This document shows, in pieces, positions 39,014 to 49,610 of a DNA stretch of 64,000 bases. How positions within the stretch are numbered: the first letter of the stretch is position 1; every line of letters starts with the position of its first letter. The stretch spans positions 310,001-374,000 of the forward strand of contig VXAZ01007626.1 in assembly GCA_013399875.1 (NCBI GenBank). The letters run 5' to 3'. The notes beneath the pieces were generated by a model that ran no database searches, had not been told where the DNA came from, and saw only the letters and a list, made by a program, of their open reading frames with translations. The position numbers and the translations under genes were made by a program. The DNA is from Gymnorhina tibicen (Eukaryota > Chordata > Aves > Passeriformes > Artamidae).

Positions 39014-42000
39014 GTAAGAAACAGACTCTATGTCCAGGTAATTTATTGTAAAAGTTTACAAAAAAGTGTGCAGATAGTTGCTCTTTGAGTGCAAATTGCT
39101 TGCCAGAATCAGCTACTGACCGTCAGCATTTATGTGTATGGTATGTTTTTAAGGAGGCTTACCTCAGAAATAAACGACTGTACAGGCAAATCTATGACTC
39201 AGTAAGGGCAATATTAGGATGTACTCATCTAAGAAGGGAAGAGGAAGCTTGGGTAAATATTTACCCCAAGGGATGATTAATTTTATTATTAGAGAGCGGG
39301 GTTAGAGAGGGGTTAACATATTGAGTTTCTGTCTACTAAATCCAAAAATGGATGAGGCACATCCATTAGTATGTGGGCACCAAGGTGTTCTCTTCTCTTC
39401 CTTTGCATCCTAGCATAAACATTTTATGATTAAAAGTTAGTGTCATAAATTGCAAAACTGACCAGATGGTTAGGCTAGGCAGGTAACTAGGTGATTAAGC
39501 CGTGTTCGGTTTTGTATCCTGCCAAATTCACTTGGTAGGTACTATAAAAATACCCTCTCTCACTACTATTCTGTCAGCGTGAAGTGCCTCCACCTCTGAC
39601 TGAGTTGTGCATGTTTGCTTCTCTACCTACATCTATGCAGCTACTGAAGTGCCTGATGTTTCAACCACCACAGAGTCTTTTCCACTGCTTTTGGGAATAC
39701 TCTGTTTAGCTTTAGATCTCCCTGTCCATAGCTAAGAGTGTCTCCTATGGAGCTGGAGTCTACAGAAGTGTAGCATAAGATATGTGCTGGCTTTTTGTAC
39801 AGGTGAATGTCTCTTTGTTACGCATGCTGTCTTTTATCCCACCACCTACCGCAAATGCAAGCATCTGGATCATTCAGATTGAAACTTTCAGCAGACTAAT
39901 GTGAAAAAAAAAGAAGTAGGTTGGTGAAAAATATAAATTAAAATTTACTTATTGGAGTGACCCAAAGCCTTGATCAAACTGATGGGCCAAAGTCACTCCT
40001 GTGGGTAATTTTTATACTATACTGTATAGGTGTGAATTTTATCCATTGCATGAAATGGGATATATTTGGCAAAAGACTTTTATTCTTTTCTTTGAAAAAT
40101 GATGGATTATGAATAATCATGCCATCTTAATTCCTTCTTATTCTTATTTTAGCAATTCCAAATTATTTGGAATGTTTACTTGGGACATTTTTATTTACTG
40201 ACTTTCTCTGAGAATCATCTAGCAGGCCAACATCTACCAGCGGTGCTCTATGATCTTTCCTCATAGCTTAAAGACGGGCTGAAAAGTATTCAGAGGTTCC
40301 TACGGGCATTGAAGTTCTGTGGCAGGATCATAATTTTGTGGCGGAACAGCTCCTTGTAGGCCAGATCTATTCACAAGTGTAAAACCCAAATTCTGTTTCA
40401 AGTAAAATGCCTGAACAATCAAGGGTAGTGTAAGGCATCTCACCACACTGGAATGCCATGTCCCACTCTCAGAGCTGATGAGGAATCCGGCTGATTGCCA
40501 CAGCTTGTCGCGATACAGGGAGGCTGAGACTTTAAATGTGCATTCAGATGGCACCTGTGTGTGAGCTGAGCCACTGTGCCCAGCCGGATGTGCCTCCCTG
40601 GCCTGGAACAAACAGATGTAAAATTTATCAATTCAGCAGAGTTTAACTGCGAATCTGAGCCCTGTGTCTCTTCTAAAAGTAGCCCATGTTGCTCAGGGTC
40701 TTCTCACAATTTCACTTTCTCTACTGGTAAGTAAAGAAAAACATGGAAGCCTAAAAGTTGCCCAACATTCCATATATCTTATATCACCTTCTAATGGTCT
40801 GGAAAACCTTAAAATCATAAGAAGCATGCCAAAATGACCACTTTACAGAAACACCCATTATTGTGGCTCACTAAAAGTAATTTGCGTCTCAAGAAATAAA
40901 AAGTAAACTTCCACTTCATAAACGAGTTTTTTCAAATTAAGGTCTTCATATCATTCCAGGAATCCAAGATCCATTTTCTTTTCCTCATTCAAGATCTAAT
41001 CAACACCTGCAGAGACAGCATTGTGTTATTTGTGTTTGTAGAGTTGTGAGTGCATCTTCCTTAACTAATGGGCTGGAAGGTTTTATACTGATGTATCTAA
41101 ATTTGCTAATAGTAGTTATAATGAAGTTATCAAGGCAAAGAATTTTGGACTTTCCCAAAGTATAATGAGAGGGCTGGATTGCCTTTGAAGAGTGAGACTT
41201 CTGTTGCAAATTGTGCAAACACCAGGATTCAGGATAAAAGTGGAGCACAGAAGGGTTTATTTGCAATATCTGTCTTACTCAAATTGGAAGATACCTCTAA
41301 TTTAATTTTGAACTTCCTGAAGTGAGGGTCTAGTCTAAGCAAATTCTCCCTCCTACAGCTAGTGAGGAGTGGTGGGTAGTTTCAGCTAACAACTCTTCCT
41401 TCTGGTCTCAAGCAGCTGACAGTGCCTGTCTTTGTGGAGCACTGATAGGCTATATGGACTACAGGGATCAGGACAAGTAACTTAGGGCTAGATGCTGATA
41501 TTTCAGACATCTGTAAGTCCAAGTGGGAAGCCCAAAATGAAAGACAGGTTTCTGAAAAAAAAATTACTGGAAACAAACGTACTTTGGGTAACACAGAAAG
41601 CATTGCCTACTACCTACATTGGAAGTAAGTTCTAGAAAGAAAGAAACAAGTAGCTAAGCATAGTGCAGACTGCAAGGCTTGACCCCATTCTCCTCACACA
41701 GATCCTGCATCATTTGAGGTATTACAAACTACCTGGTCCTCAGCTGTTTCCCTAGGCATGTGGAGGTCTCCTGTGAGGCTTGAGTCATGTCCTGCTAGTC
41801 CTGTCTCTGATACATGGACAGTCCCATCTCTATCCGAGATGCTCTATACCATCTAAAACGGCAATAGGAGCCCATGTTTAAGCAATTGAATCCCCTCTGC
41901 TGTATATTCTACAGCAAACTACCCCTTTTCCAAAGCTGCAGTTCTGGGAGTCTGCAGGGTAGAACAGGAGGAGATACACCAGCTGTGTTTGAAACACAGA

Positions 42001-42571
42001 CAAGATGAGGCTTACAAATGACAGGCCATGAAGTATTTTGAAAGCTTCTATTATTCAAGGAAGATGCAAACTTTTTTTTTTTTTTTTTTGACACAGGGAG
42101 CTTCCCTTTAGTTTCTGTGTCAATAGGAGATTTCTCCACAATAGTAATTGAAATCCCAGATATAGCTGCACTTTGTATTCATGTTTAGCAAGGAATTTAG
42201 ACTGCGAAGTGGAACTGTACATAACAATGTCTGTGCATCCACCAGAGAAAGCCATATTGCAGCAGGATGCTGAAAATATGATACAGTGAACAAAAGAATA
42301 TGGGAAACCACATATCTCCATCACCCTTCTTAACACCATGTCCTTCTCCTTGATCAGTGATAGTCAATCCCCACATATCCTGAAACCTGCAAAAGCATAG
42401 AAGAAGCAACAAGTGGTATCATCCTTTGAAGAAGTTGAAAACAGGTCCTGTTTTCCTCTCTCAAATGCAAGGAAAAGAAGTGCTTGTTTCTTTTTCCAGG
42501 TCACGCCTTTTGCAGCTTGTGTTTTCCAAGACCAAACTTGCTTAGATTATTTCATAGGCAAGCTCTGCCTG
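39014..42571. other. Unassigned non-coding stretch
   Basis: No gene or transposon is recognised. An 18-base T run lies at 42072-42089. Minus-strand frames around 42055-42412 overlap each other and run into this homopolymer (poly-lysine in the translation), so they are not credible genes. Confidence 0.55.
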
Positions 42572-43590
42572 AATGGCAGAGCTCAGGGGGTCATGATCAG
42601 CAAAGCAGAATCCAGTTGGAGGTGTGTAGTTAGTGGTGTTTCCAGGGATCAATACTGGCTCCAGTTTTATTCAAGTTGTTTATTGATACCTGGACAAATG
42701 GATCGAATGTACCCTGAGCAGGTTTGCTGACAATATGAAACTGCAGGGAGCAGCTGATACACTTGAAGGCTGTGCTGCCATTCAGCAGGACCTTGAGAGG
42801 CTGGAGAGCTGGGCAGAGAGAAACACAATGAGGTTCAACAAGGGCCAGTGCAGGGTCCTGCACTTGGGGAGGAATAACCCCAAGTCCCAGCCCAGGCTGG
42901 GGTCTGACCACCTAGAGAGCAGCTCTGCTGGGAAGGACCTGGGAGTCTTGGTGGATGACAAGCTGACCATGAGCTAGCAGTGCCCTTGTGGCCAGGAGGG
43001 CCAGTGGGATCCTAGGGTACATCAGGAAGGAGGGAGCCAGCAGGTGGAGGGAGGTGATCCTGCCCCTCTACTCGGCCCTAGCGAGGCCACATCTGGAGCG
43101 CTGTGTCCAGTTCTGGGCTCCTCAGCACAAGGAAGACAAAGAGCTACTGGAGATGGTCCAGTGGAGGCCACAAAGATGATTTGGGGTCAGGAGCTTCTCT
43201 CTAATGAGGAGAGACTGAGGGAGCTGGGGATGTTTAGTCTGGACAAGAGAAGACTGAGAGGGGATCTCATTAATTCATATAAATGTCCCAAAGGTGGGTG
43301 TCAAGACAATGGTGCCAGACTCTTTTCAGTGGTGCCCAGTGACAGGATGAGGAGCAATGGCCATAAACTAAAACACAGCCTCAACATGAGGAAGAACTTC
43401 TTTACATTGAGGGTGGCAGAGCACTGGAACAGGCTGCCCAGGAAGGTCATGTAGTCTCCCTCTTTGAAGACATTCAAAAGTCACCTGGACACATTCCTGG
43501 GTAACCTGCTACAGGTGACCCTGCCTTGGCAGGGAGGTTGGACTGAATGATCTCTAGAGGTCCCTTCAAACCCTACCAATTCTGTGATTT
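42572..43590 (+). mobile_element. CR1 LINE fragment, sense, second subfamily-like copy
   Basis: Sense CR1 copy of about 1 kb ending in TTCTGTGATTT. It starts inside the reverse-transcriptase domain. The catalytic block reads FADN at 42723-42734 where active copies have FADD. The following frame (42735-42977) has LERLESWAERNTMRFNKG and [14 protein letters not shown] and stops at a TAG just after 42974. It resumes at 42988 with [14 protein letters not shown] frame change lies near 43176, and the C-terminal region (LRELGMFSLDKRRLRGDLI) is in another frame. It is therefore dead. Its sequence differs from the 32950-34430 copy more than expected for one subfamily. Confidence 0.94.
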
Positions 43591-44160
43591 CAAAGAAGTT
43601 CACATTAAGTCACAAGGGGAATTGAGAGAAGGATAAAAGGAAAACAAAAATTATGAGAGAGCTAAAATTGGAGAAAGAAGCAGCTTCAGAAGTTCACCCT
43701 GTACTTGAAGGTTATATGTACTTTGGTTATAACAGAACACAGACACAGGTTCTTGATCTCCTGAGATGAGATGTCAGCAGCAGAGGCAAAGAGAAAACTT
43801 CAGAGAGACTTGCTAGCAAAACCACAAGCATTGTTAAAAAATGAAAACAAAACCAGACATGCTATTTATAACATTTGTCAAAAAGAGCAAGACCATGCAG
43901 GTTTGTCTTAAAAAGATTGGCCAAAAATTTAAAAGGTTTCTGAAATGGGAAAGGCATACTAGGTGTCATCTACTGGTCCATCATCTGTGCCAGTAAGAAC
44001 CACATGGCTTTTCCTTATCCACTGGCTTTGCAAAGGCTGCTTCTCCAGGGTCTCCTTCTGCCTTCTACCTGCATGTCATACACAGCCAACACAAATGGAG
44101 ACACAGAGATGACACTGCAGCGGTATCTGTGGCCTCCTGATCATTCACAGTAACTAATGT
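43591..44160. other. Unassigned non-coding stretch between CR1 and LTR
   Basis: A-rich sequence with no recognised gene or element. The part just before the LTR (44146-44165) resembles the sequence just after it, as noted for the LTR. Confidence 0.55.
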
Positions 44161-44165
44161 CACAG
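44161..44165 (+). repeat. Target-site duplication, left copy (CACAG)
   Basis: This is the left copy of the 5-bp duplication flanking the solo LTR; the right copy is 44825-44829. The wider flanks also share CACAGTAAC and AATGTCA (44146-44163 against 44825-44844), which may be chance. Confidence 0.7.
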
Positions 44166-44824
44166 TGTGATGGTTTAGGCCAAATTCAGGGAAACGTCCA
44201 AAAGGAACGTCTCCTCGAAGGAAGGCAGGTTATAAACCACCCCTTCCCCCACTTGGGTTCGGGAAAAAACAAATTTTCCTCAGAGGAAAGTGAAGGAGAA
44301 AATAAAACTATTTATTTAACAAACACACAGGAAAACAATACTAATAATACTAAATAATAAAATCTCTCGCTCTGGAGAGAAAACCTGAAAGATTTTAGAG
44401 TCCTTCTGTGGGTGTGGTCTCTCTCCTCCTCCTCGGAGCTGGGTTGGCTGGGGGGCCCCCCTCCAGGCCGGTGGAAGGTCCCCGGTGGGGTTCTGATGTT
44501 CTGGTGTTCCAAACAAGTCCAGAAGAGAAGAAGGAAAAAAAACGAAGTCCCAAGAGGAAAAAAAAAACCTCAACTCTCCGTCCCTCTCCGAAGAAACAGA
44601 GCTGAAGAAAACTGACCGAAAAGCCAGAAAAAAAAGTGCTTCCTCTGCCCGCCGCAGAAGTAGCTAATCTCTGTGTCCTTGAAGCACAAACTGTTTTGAA
44701 AAGTTCGCTCAGTTTTTTTTCCTCTGTCTCTTGCATCCAGTTTTAAAGGCATAGAAAGGCTCAGGAATCATGTCTGGGCATAGAGCAATGGTAGGGGATA
44801 CAACAGCACAGTCACCCCAAGACA
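44166..44824 (-). mobile_element. Solo LTR of an endogenous retrovirus
   Basis: A 659-bp element starts TGTGATGG and ends CCAAGACA, so it has the TG...CA ends of an LTR. It is flanked by an identical 5-bp repeat, CACAG (44161-44165 and 44825-44829), as expected for a target-site duplication. A 6-bp reading (CACAGT) is possible if the start is moved by one base. On the minus strand a TTTAAA promoter-like box (44742-44747) precedes an AATAAA (44311-44316), with about 145 bp of U5-like sequence after it. That order suggests minus orientation. No gag, pol or env lies next to it, so it is a solo LTR left by recombination. The sequence is of a type I associate with songbird genomes; the exact family name is uncertain. 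Confidence 0.82.
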
Positions 44825-44829
44825 CACAG
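44825..44829 (+). repeat. Target-site duplication, right copy (CACAG)
   Basis: This is the right copy of the 5-bp duplication that flanks the solo LTR. An identical copy of CACAG precedes the element. Confidence 0.7.
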
Positions 44830-45542
44830 TAACAGTGAATGTCATGGTTTCTTGTGAGGAGCACACTGCAGTTCTCCTGCCCTGCAGCTGAGGAGAGGTT
44901 CTTCAGGGCTAAGCAGCAAATTGCTGCAGTTCCTCATACCAGTCACTTGGGAGCATAAGCACACATATGCGTAAAGACGTGCTAAATCCATTGGGTTGCA
45001 GGTGATTCCAGTGTGTATTAGCTGGATAGCTTCAGCATGGGAAGGAAGATGAATTTTGCATTTCTGAGAGGAGCAAACCAAACCACAGATCCACTCAACC
45101 CAGAGCTATGAAGGATTTGGGGTCTAGACACAGATCAGTGCTTAACAACTTGCCAATTTCTAACCACTCGCCGCTATCTTCTCACTATTTCTTTTCCTTT
45201 TGTTTTCATTTAACCATGTGTCAAAGCACTGAAGCAGCTTGTTGCTCTGCTATGATTGCCAGCTGCTCAAGCATACATGGCACAAAAGCAGTTTTGGTGC
45301 TTGGGTAGGAAAATATTGTTGGCTGTATTGGATACCAGCAGATGGCAATTTCCCTCTTTCTGTCATCACATAACACATTTTCAGTGAGTTATTTCAGCCA
45401 AAAAATGAAAACCAATCATGTGCTTTAAGTAACCTGAGTTTGTTTTGACCAAACTTGACTTTCTTTTCCTGTTCTCTTTATCCATCCTTACATCATTTCT
45501 GTTCCCAAGGAACTGGACATGGCTTTAGCCTCTACTAAGCAC
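44830..45542. other. Unassigned non-coding stretch
   Basis: No gene or transposon is recognised between the solo LTR and the inverted repeat. The frames at 44842-45081 (minus) and 45108-45308 (plus) carry no motif. Confidence 0.55.
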
Positions 45543-45753
45543 AGGTTATCTGGGGACAATATCAACAGCCACCTGGCAAGACCATGGTCACGTGTAGGTT
45601 CCCTGTGAATTTGCACTGTTTCTCTGTGCTTGTTTCCATTTCTCTTTCAGTTTGGTGAAAAATACCTTCTTGCATTATTTATTCCTTCAGTGAGCCGCAT
45701 TGTCTGCATGTCCTGTGCTGAGTCAGAAAATAGCAATATATAAGGTGACTGTG
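45543..45753 (+). repeat. Inverted repeat, left arm (211 bp)
   Basis: This arm matches the reverse complement of 46797-47007 at 209 of 211 positions with no gap. The two differences are both close to the outer end (an A/G and a T/G within the stretch after GGGGACA). Similarity stops abruptly on both sides. The arm contains CACGTG (45589-45594), TGCTGAGTCAG (45716-45726) and TATATAAG (45737-45744), in that order toward the spacer. I do not recognise it as CR1, LTR, SINE or a known DNA transposon. No open frame of note lies in it. Confidence 0.97.
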
Positions 45754-46796
45754 CACGACAGGCAGTGCTAAAGGGCCATGATGCTCACCAAATAAAGAAC
45801 CACAATGGTAGAAAGAGAGAGGCTGTCATCGCCCCGTGCAGATAACAAAACCTTTTGTTGCATGACTGCACAGTTTTATTCCCAGGAAACTGTGGATGGC
45901 ACACAAAGCGGATGGTACCCAGTTTATGAGGAAACATAAATTTTTGTTGCTCTTTTATTGTTTAATAGGCTGTTTACTGAGTGCTGTACATGAAACGAGT
46001 TATTTTTTGTTTTGTGGGCTGTTATGCAGCACTTGACAAACACTTTTATTTTCCATACTCCTTCAGTCAGAGAGGGACCCTCCTGATGGATGCACTCTGG
46101 CAGTAGTGACTCCACAGTTCATGGCCATTAAAAAAGAGCTTGGCTTGTCTTCTTCAGCAGACGTAAGGAGAGAAACCAGCCCTGGAGGACTTCATTCAGA
46201 AACTGTGGCCTTGAGATGGACTGGGACAGAGGGGACCGTTCTCCCTGCTGCATGGCTTCTTTGTGGGTTTCCCACAAGCTGTTTTTTATCACAGATTAAA
46301 AGCTGTATTTTAAAAGCAGCAGCTCCACAGACAGGTCCATCCTGGAGCAGAGTCCTTTGAAAAACACATGAGATGTGATAGAGACAAATCAGCAAGCTGG
46401 TACATAAAAGTGAGGTAGGGAAGTGGAATACTTTTAAATTTCTTTGGTGATTTCAGTGTTAGCACAGATAAGGTTTGGCATTTCACCTTGCAAGCTTTTT
46501 TTTATGATGTACAGATTAGTTCTATCCTTTTATTTATTACCTAATTCTAGGAGGTCTATTATATTGTGTCTTAGGTTTTTAAAATATGAATGGGAAAATG
46601 CGAGGCTGTTTCTCTTCCCCCTCACCACTGCTGAGGGATAAATCAAGGTCCTACTCACATACATGACTCATTCAAATCCATGTGCCACAGCGCTGGGCCT
46701 TAAACACAATGTCTTTGGTTTACGTTAGTAACTGAAGCCAAGGAAATGCCTCTCCAGGAAGGTGTAGGGCCACTACAGCTTTTCGAGTGCATCTGT
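45754..46796. other. Spacer of the inverted repeat
   Basis: These 1,043 bp separate the two arms. No transposase, known repeat or credible gene is visible. Frames at 45924-46115 (minus) and 46106-46360 (plus) are short and have no motif. The next 65-codon frame at 46444-46641 also looks like chance. The base composition is like the surroundings. Confidence 0.7.
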
Positions 46797-47007
46797 CACA
46801 GTCACCTTATATATTGCTATTTTCTGACTCAGCACAGGACATGCAGACAATGCGGCTCACTGAAGGAATAAATAATGCAAGAAGGTATTTTTCACCAAAC
46901 TGAAAGAGAAATGGAAACAAGCACAGAGAAACAGTGCAAATTCACAGGGAACCTACACGTGACCATGGTCTTGCCAGGTGGCTGTTGCTACTGTCCCCAG
47001 ATAACCT
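46797..47007 (-). repeat. Inverted repeat, right arm (211 bp)
   Basis: This is the reverse complement of the left arm, of exactly equal length and with two mismatches. The TATATAAG box is at 46806-46813 and the TGCTGAGTCAG site at 46824-46834, both on the minus strand, so they point into the spacer. The flanking bases outside 47007 do not match those outside the left arm, and no target-site duplication is obvious. Confidence 0.97.
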
Positions 47008-49453
47008 CTGCACTAGGTCAGCAGTGGGGAAGGACACCCAGCAGTGAGGCAGCACCACGGTAGCACCTGATTCGCAGCTGGACACCTGTGGAACTTGCTG
47101 CACAGGGCCTGCCCGTGCTGGGCGCAGAGTGAAATCCTACAGACTAGGAGCTATGAGATCTGACGAGTGGCCCAGCTGATAAATCACTCAAAAATGTCAT
47201 TACATGTTATTTTCCTTCATTTCCTTCATTTAAGTCATTTTCTCTTCTCCCTCATTTAAGGTTCACTGGAATAAAGAGAACAGTTCTGTAAACATTTTGT
47301 CATGTCAGACTTCAGCTTTGCCCTAAATTTTATGTTCTTTCAGGACCAGATAAAATCAAATACTTCATTTTATTTCAAGTAGCTCTACTAATTTTTTTGC
47401 ATGACTGGTATGATTTGAAACCAGTATTTTCTTTCTGCAGAACTGATTTTTTTTCTTCAAAAAAAAGTTTTATCATTTTTCTTCTCTTTTATCCCTCTCT
47501 ATGCACAGCTCTTTTCCAGTCACCCTGACAACGGCAAGGCTAAATACTGAGTATCAAAAGGCAGCCTTTTTCATATTGCACTGTGAAAAGTCCTCTCACG
47601 TAGCTGGAGTGATTACTGTCAGGCGGATTATTGCCTGATGACCATATTGTTCTGTGTCTAAAAAGAGAATACAAGAATTCTTCTATGGGCATTCCCCTTA
47701 ATGACTCCACTCAGGACACAGTTGTCATTGATGATGTTGTTTTAGCATTGAAGGGATCTGACTTGTCAAGATTTATACTTTTAAATGGTTGGATTTTTCT
47801 GAGCTTTTAGCTAGATTAATATTTTTTCACTTTCTGGCATGCGCTCTTTAATTATCCCTTTCTTTCCCTTTTTCCATATGCTGTGGATACATGTAGCAAC
47901 TTAAGGCAAGAAAACTTTTGTTGACAATCCGTGCTGTATTTCCCATAAATAATAAAAGTCAGTCCAGACCTAGAAGAACTGAACCCATCTGCTTGACATA
48001 AAATCAGGTCATATTTTCTTAATCTATGACAGAACATCCACCCAAATATGAGTAAAATAGAAATTAGGCAGTTGGACTTCTATAAACAAAACCATCTACA
48101 GAAATGGTAAATATTCAATATTGCTATATTGCTATTTTATGTCTGTATATGCTTAAAATAACAAGGCTCTCAAAACATCATACAACACCAGCTACCTACA
48201 GAGGACTTGGGGAAGTTTCCTTGCTGCACGTGACAAGTAATATGAGAAAAACTGAGAAATCATTTCCTATTTAATTTCATTTATTTCTTTAACCCAGTTG
48301 TTTATGTAATTAACAATAGATGCTATCAATGTATAGGAATGCAGCCAAACATGCATTTAATTGCCGAAGAAGAAAAGGTTGCCTGTTTCTAGGGGAACAT
48401 TATAAATGTTTGCATGAGATCAAATAATGGGTTTTGAACATCTGTTTTACATTATTAGTATATGTGTGCAAGCACACACCCTCCTCTATTGCTTTTCACA
48501 ACCTTTCTAAAATGTATCTGAGTATTCACCAGTATAATAAGGGGGTTTCTAGAGAAAGGACACTTCTTTAGTAAACTTAGGCCCATTGGATTTCCAGAGA
48601 TTTGGGGCATCCCCCTAGTCTCTGAAGCATCAGCCTGAATCTCCTGGGTAGCAGAGGTGCCAGCCTGTGGGAGATTTAGGGTGGTGGGCACAATGTGCTC
48701 TGCCCTGCTGTGGTGGAGGTGCATCCTGTCATGCCAGACAGCACAACACAAAGGTTTCACAGGACCCCAGATCCTGGGACACTGGCCCATTCCTGGACAA
48801 AGAATGATGCCTTCTTCAACTTGTGCCTCCAATGGCACCCCCAAATCTCTGACACCGTCCTGTCACCAGGACACCCTGTGACACAGGCAGGAGACAGGAC
48901 AGTGGAAACTGGGAACAAGCAGGCCCTGTGAAGCTGTGGACCATCATCTCCTGGAGCCTCCTGAGGGCCTGACCACCTTTCCACTGCAGCACCACTCTGT
49001 ATTCAGGGCCACAGCCTTTTTAATGATAACTGTGTGGGGAGGGACAGACGTCTCCCCTGGTCCCTCTCTGACTAACCCCAGGCGGCTGACGTAGGTTTGG
49101 CAATTGAGGAGCGGCGGCTGACTCACCATGATGCCGGGAGCATTGGGGGAAACATTCCAGGGACAACTCAGGGTGATGGATTTTGGACCCAGCAACTTCT
49201 CCCTGTACCTCCAACAGTAAACCTCAGCAGCACGTCCCAGCCAGCCAGAGTGGTTTTATTACTGGTACTTATATTTTTAGAGTTTGTTCCATGACATAAC
49301 ACCAAGCCCTAACCCCTACAAACAATGCATGATTAATATCCCAGGCAGGGCAGGCTGCTATAAAATTACTGCATTTTCAGTTTGAAGATCCCAATTTAGT
49401 GAGCGAAGTACCTGCCACTGAGAGCCCTGGTATTCCCATATGGACTCAGGCAG
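47008..49453. other. Unassigned stretch with a GC-richer block
   Basis: No gene is recognised. From about 48600 to 49260 the DNA is clearly richer in GC, with frames open on both strands (for example 48455-48844 minus). An eroded LTR or a non-coding RNA exon would look like this, but I could not find TG...CA ends with a target-site duplication. The frames carry no known domain. Confidence 0.5.
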
Positions 49454-49610
49454 GATCACAGAATCACAGAATATTTATTCTGGATTGGAAGAGAACCACA
49501 AGGATCATCAAGTCCAGTTCTAAAGTGAATGGCCCATTAGGGGATCAAACCCACAGCACTGGCATTAATAGCACCGTGCTCTAACCAGCTGAGCTAAGCA
49601 ACCAACTCCT
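49454..49610 (-). mobile_element. tRNA-derived SINE with CR1-like tail (TguSINE1-like)
   Basis: Read on the minus strand it has a tRNA-like head. Box A (TTAGCTCAGCTGGTTAGAG) is at 49579-49597 and box B (GGGTTTGATCC) at 49542-49552, the spacing of an internal RNA polymerase III promoter. The tail (49454-49475) is the CR1 3' end with the ATTCTGTG octamer repeated, which lets CR1 enzymes copy such an element. This head-plus-tail design matches what I know of TguSINE1, a passerine SINE from tRNA-Ile. The anticodon region has drifted, so the parent tRNA is inferred. It is not a functional tRNA gene: there is no acceptor stem after box B. Confidence 0.88.

Noticed and set aside
42055..42412. Cluster of minus-strand frames of 63-94 codons
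   Set aside because: They overlap each other and run into an 18-base homopolymer that gives a poly-lysine stretch; not credible as genes.
44395..44752. Several overlapping frames on both strands inside the solo LTR, up to 113 codons
   Set aside because: They lie wholly in LTR sequence with purine-rich composition and show no viral or host protein motif.
49542..49597. Apparent tRNA gene on the minus strand
   Set aside because: Boxes A and B are present but the acceptor stem is missing and a CR1-type tail follows, so it is a SINE head and not a tRNA gene.
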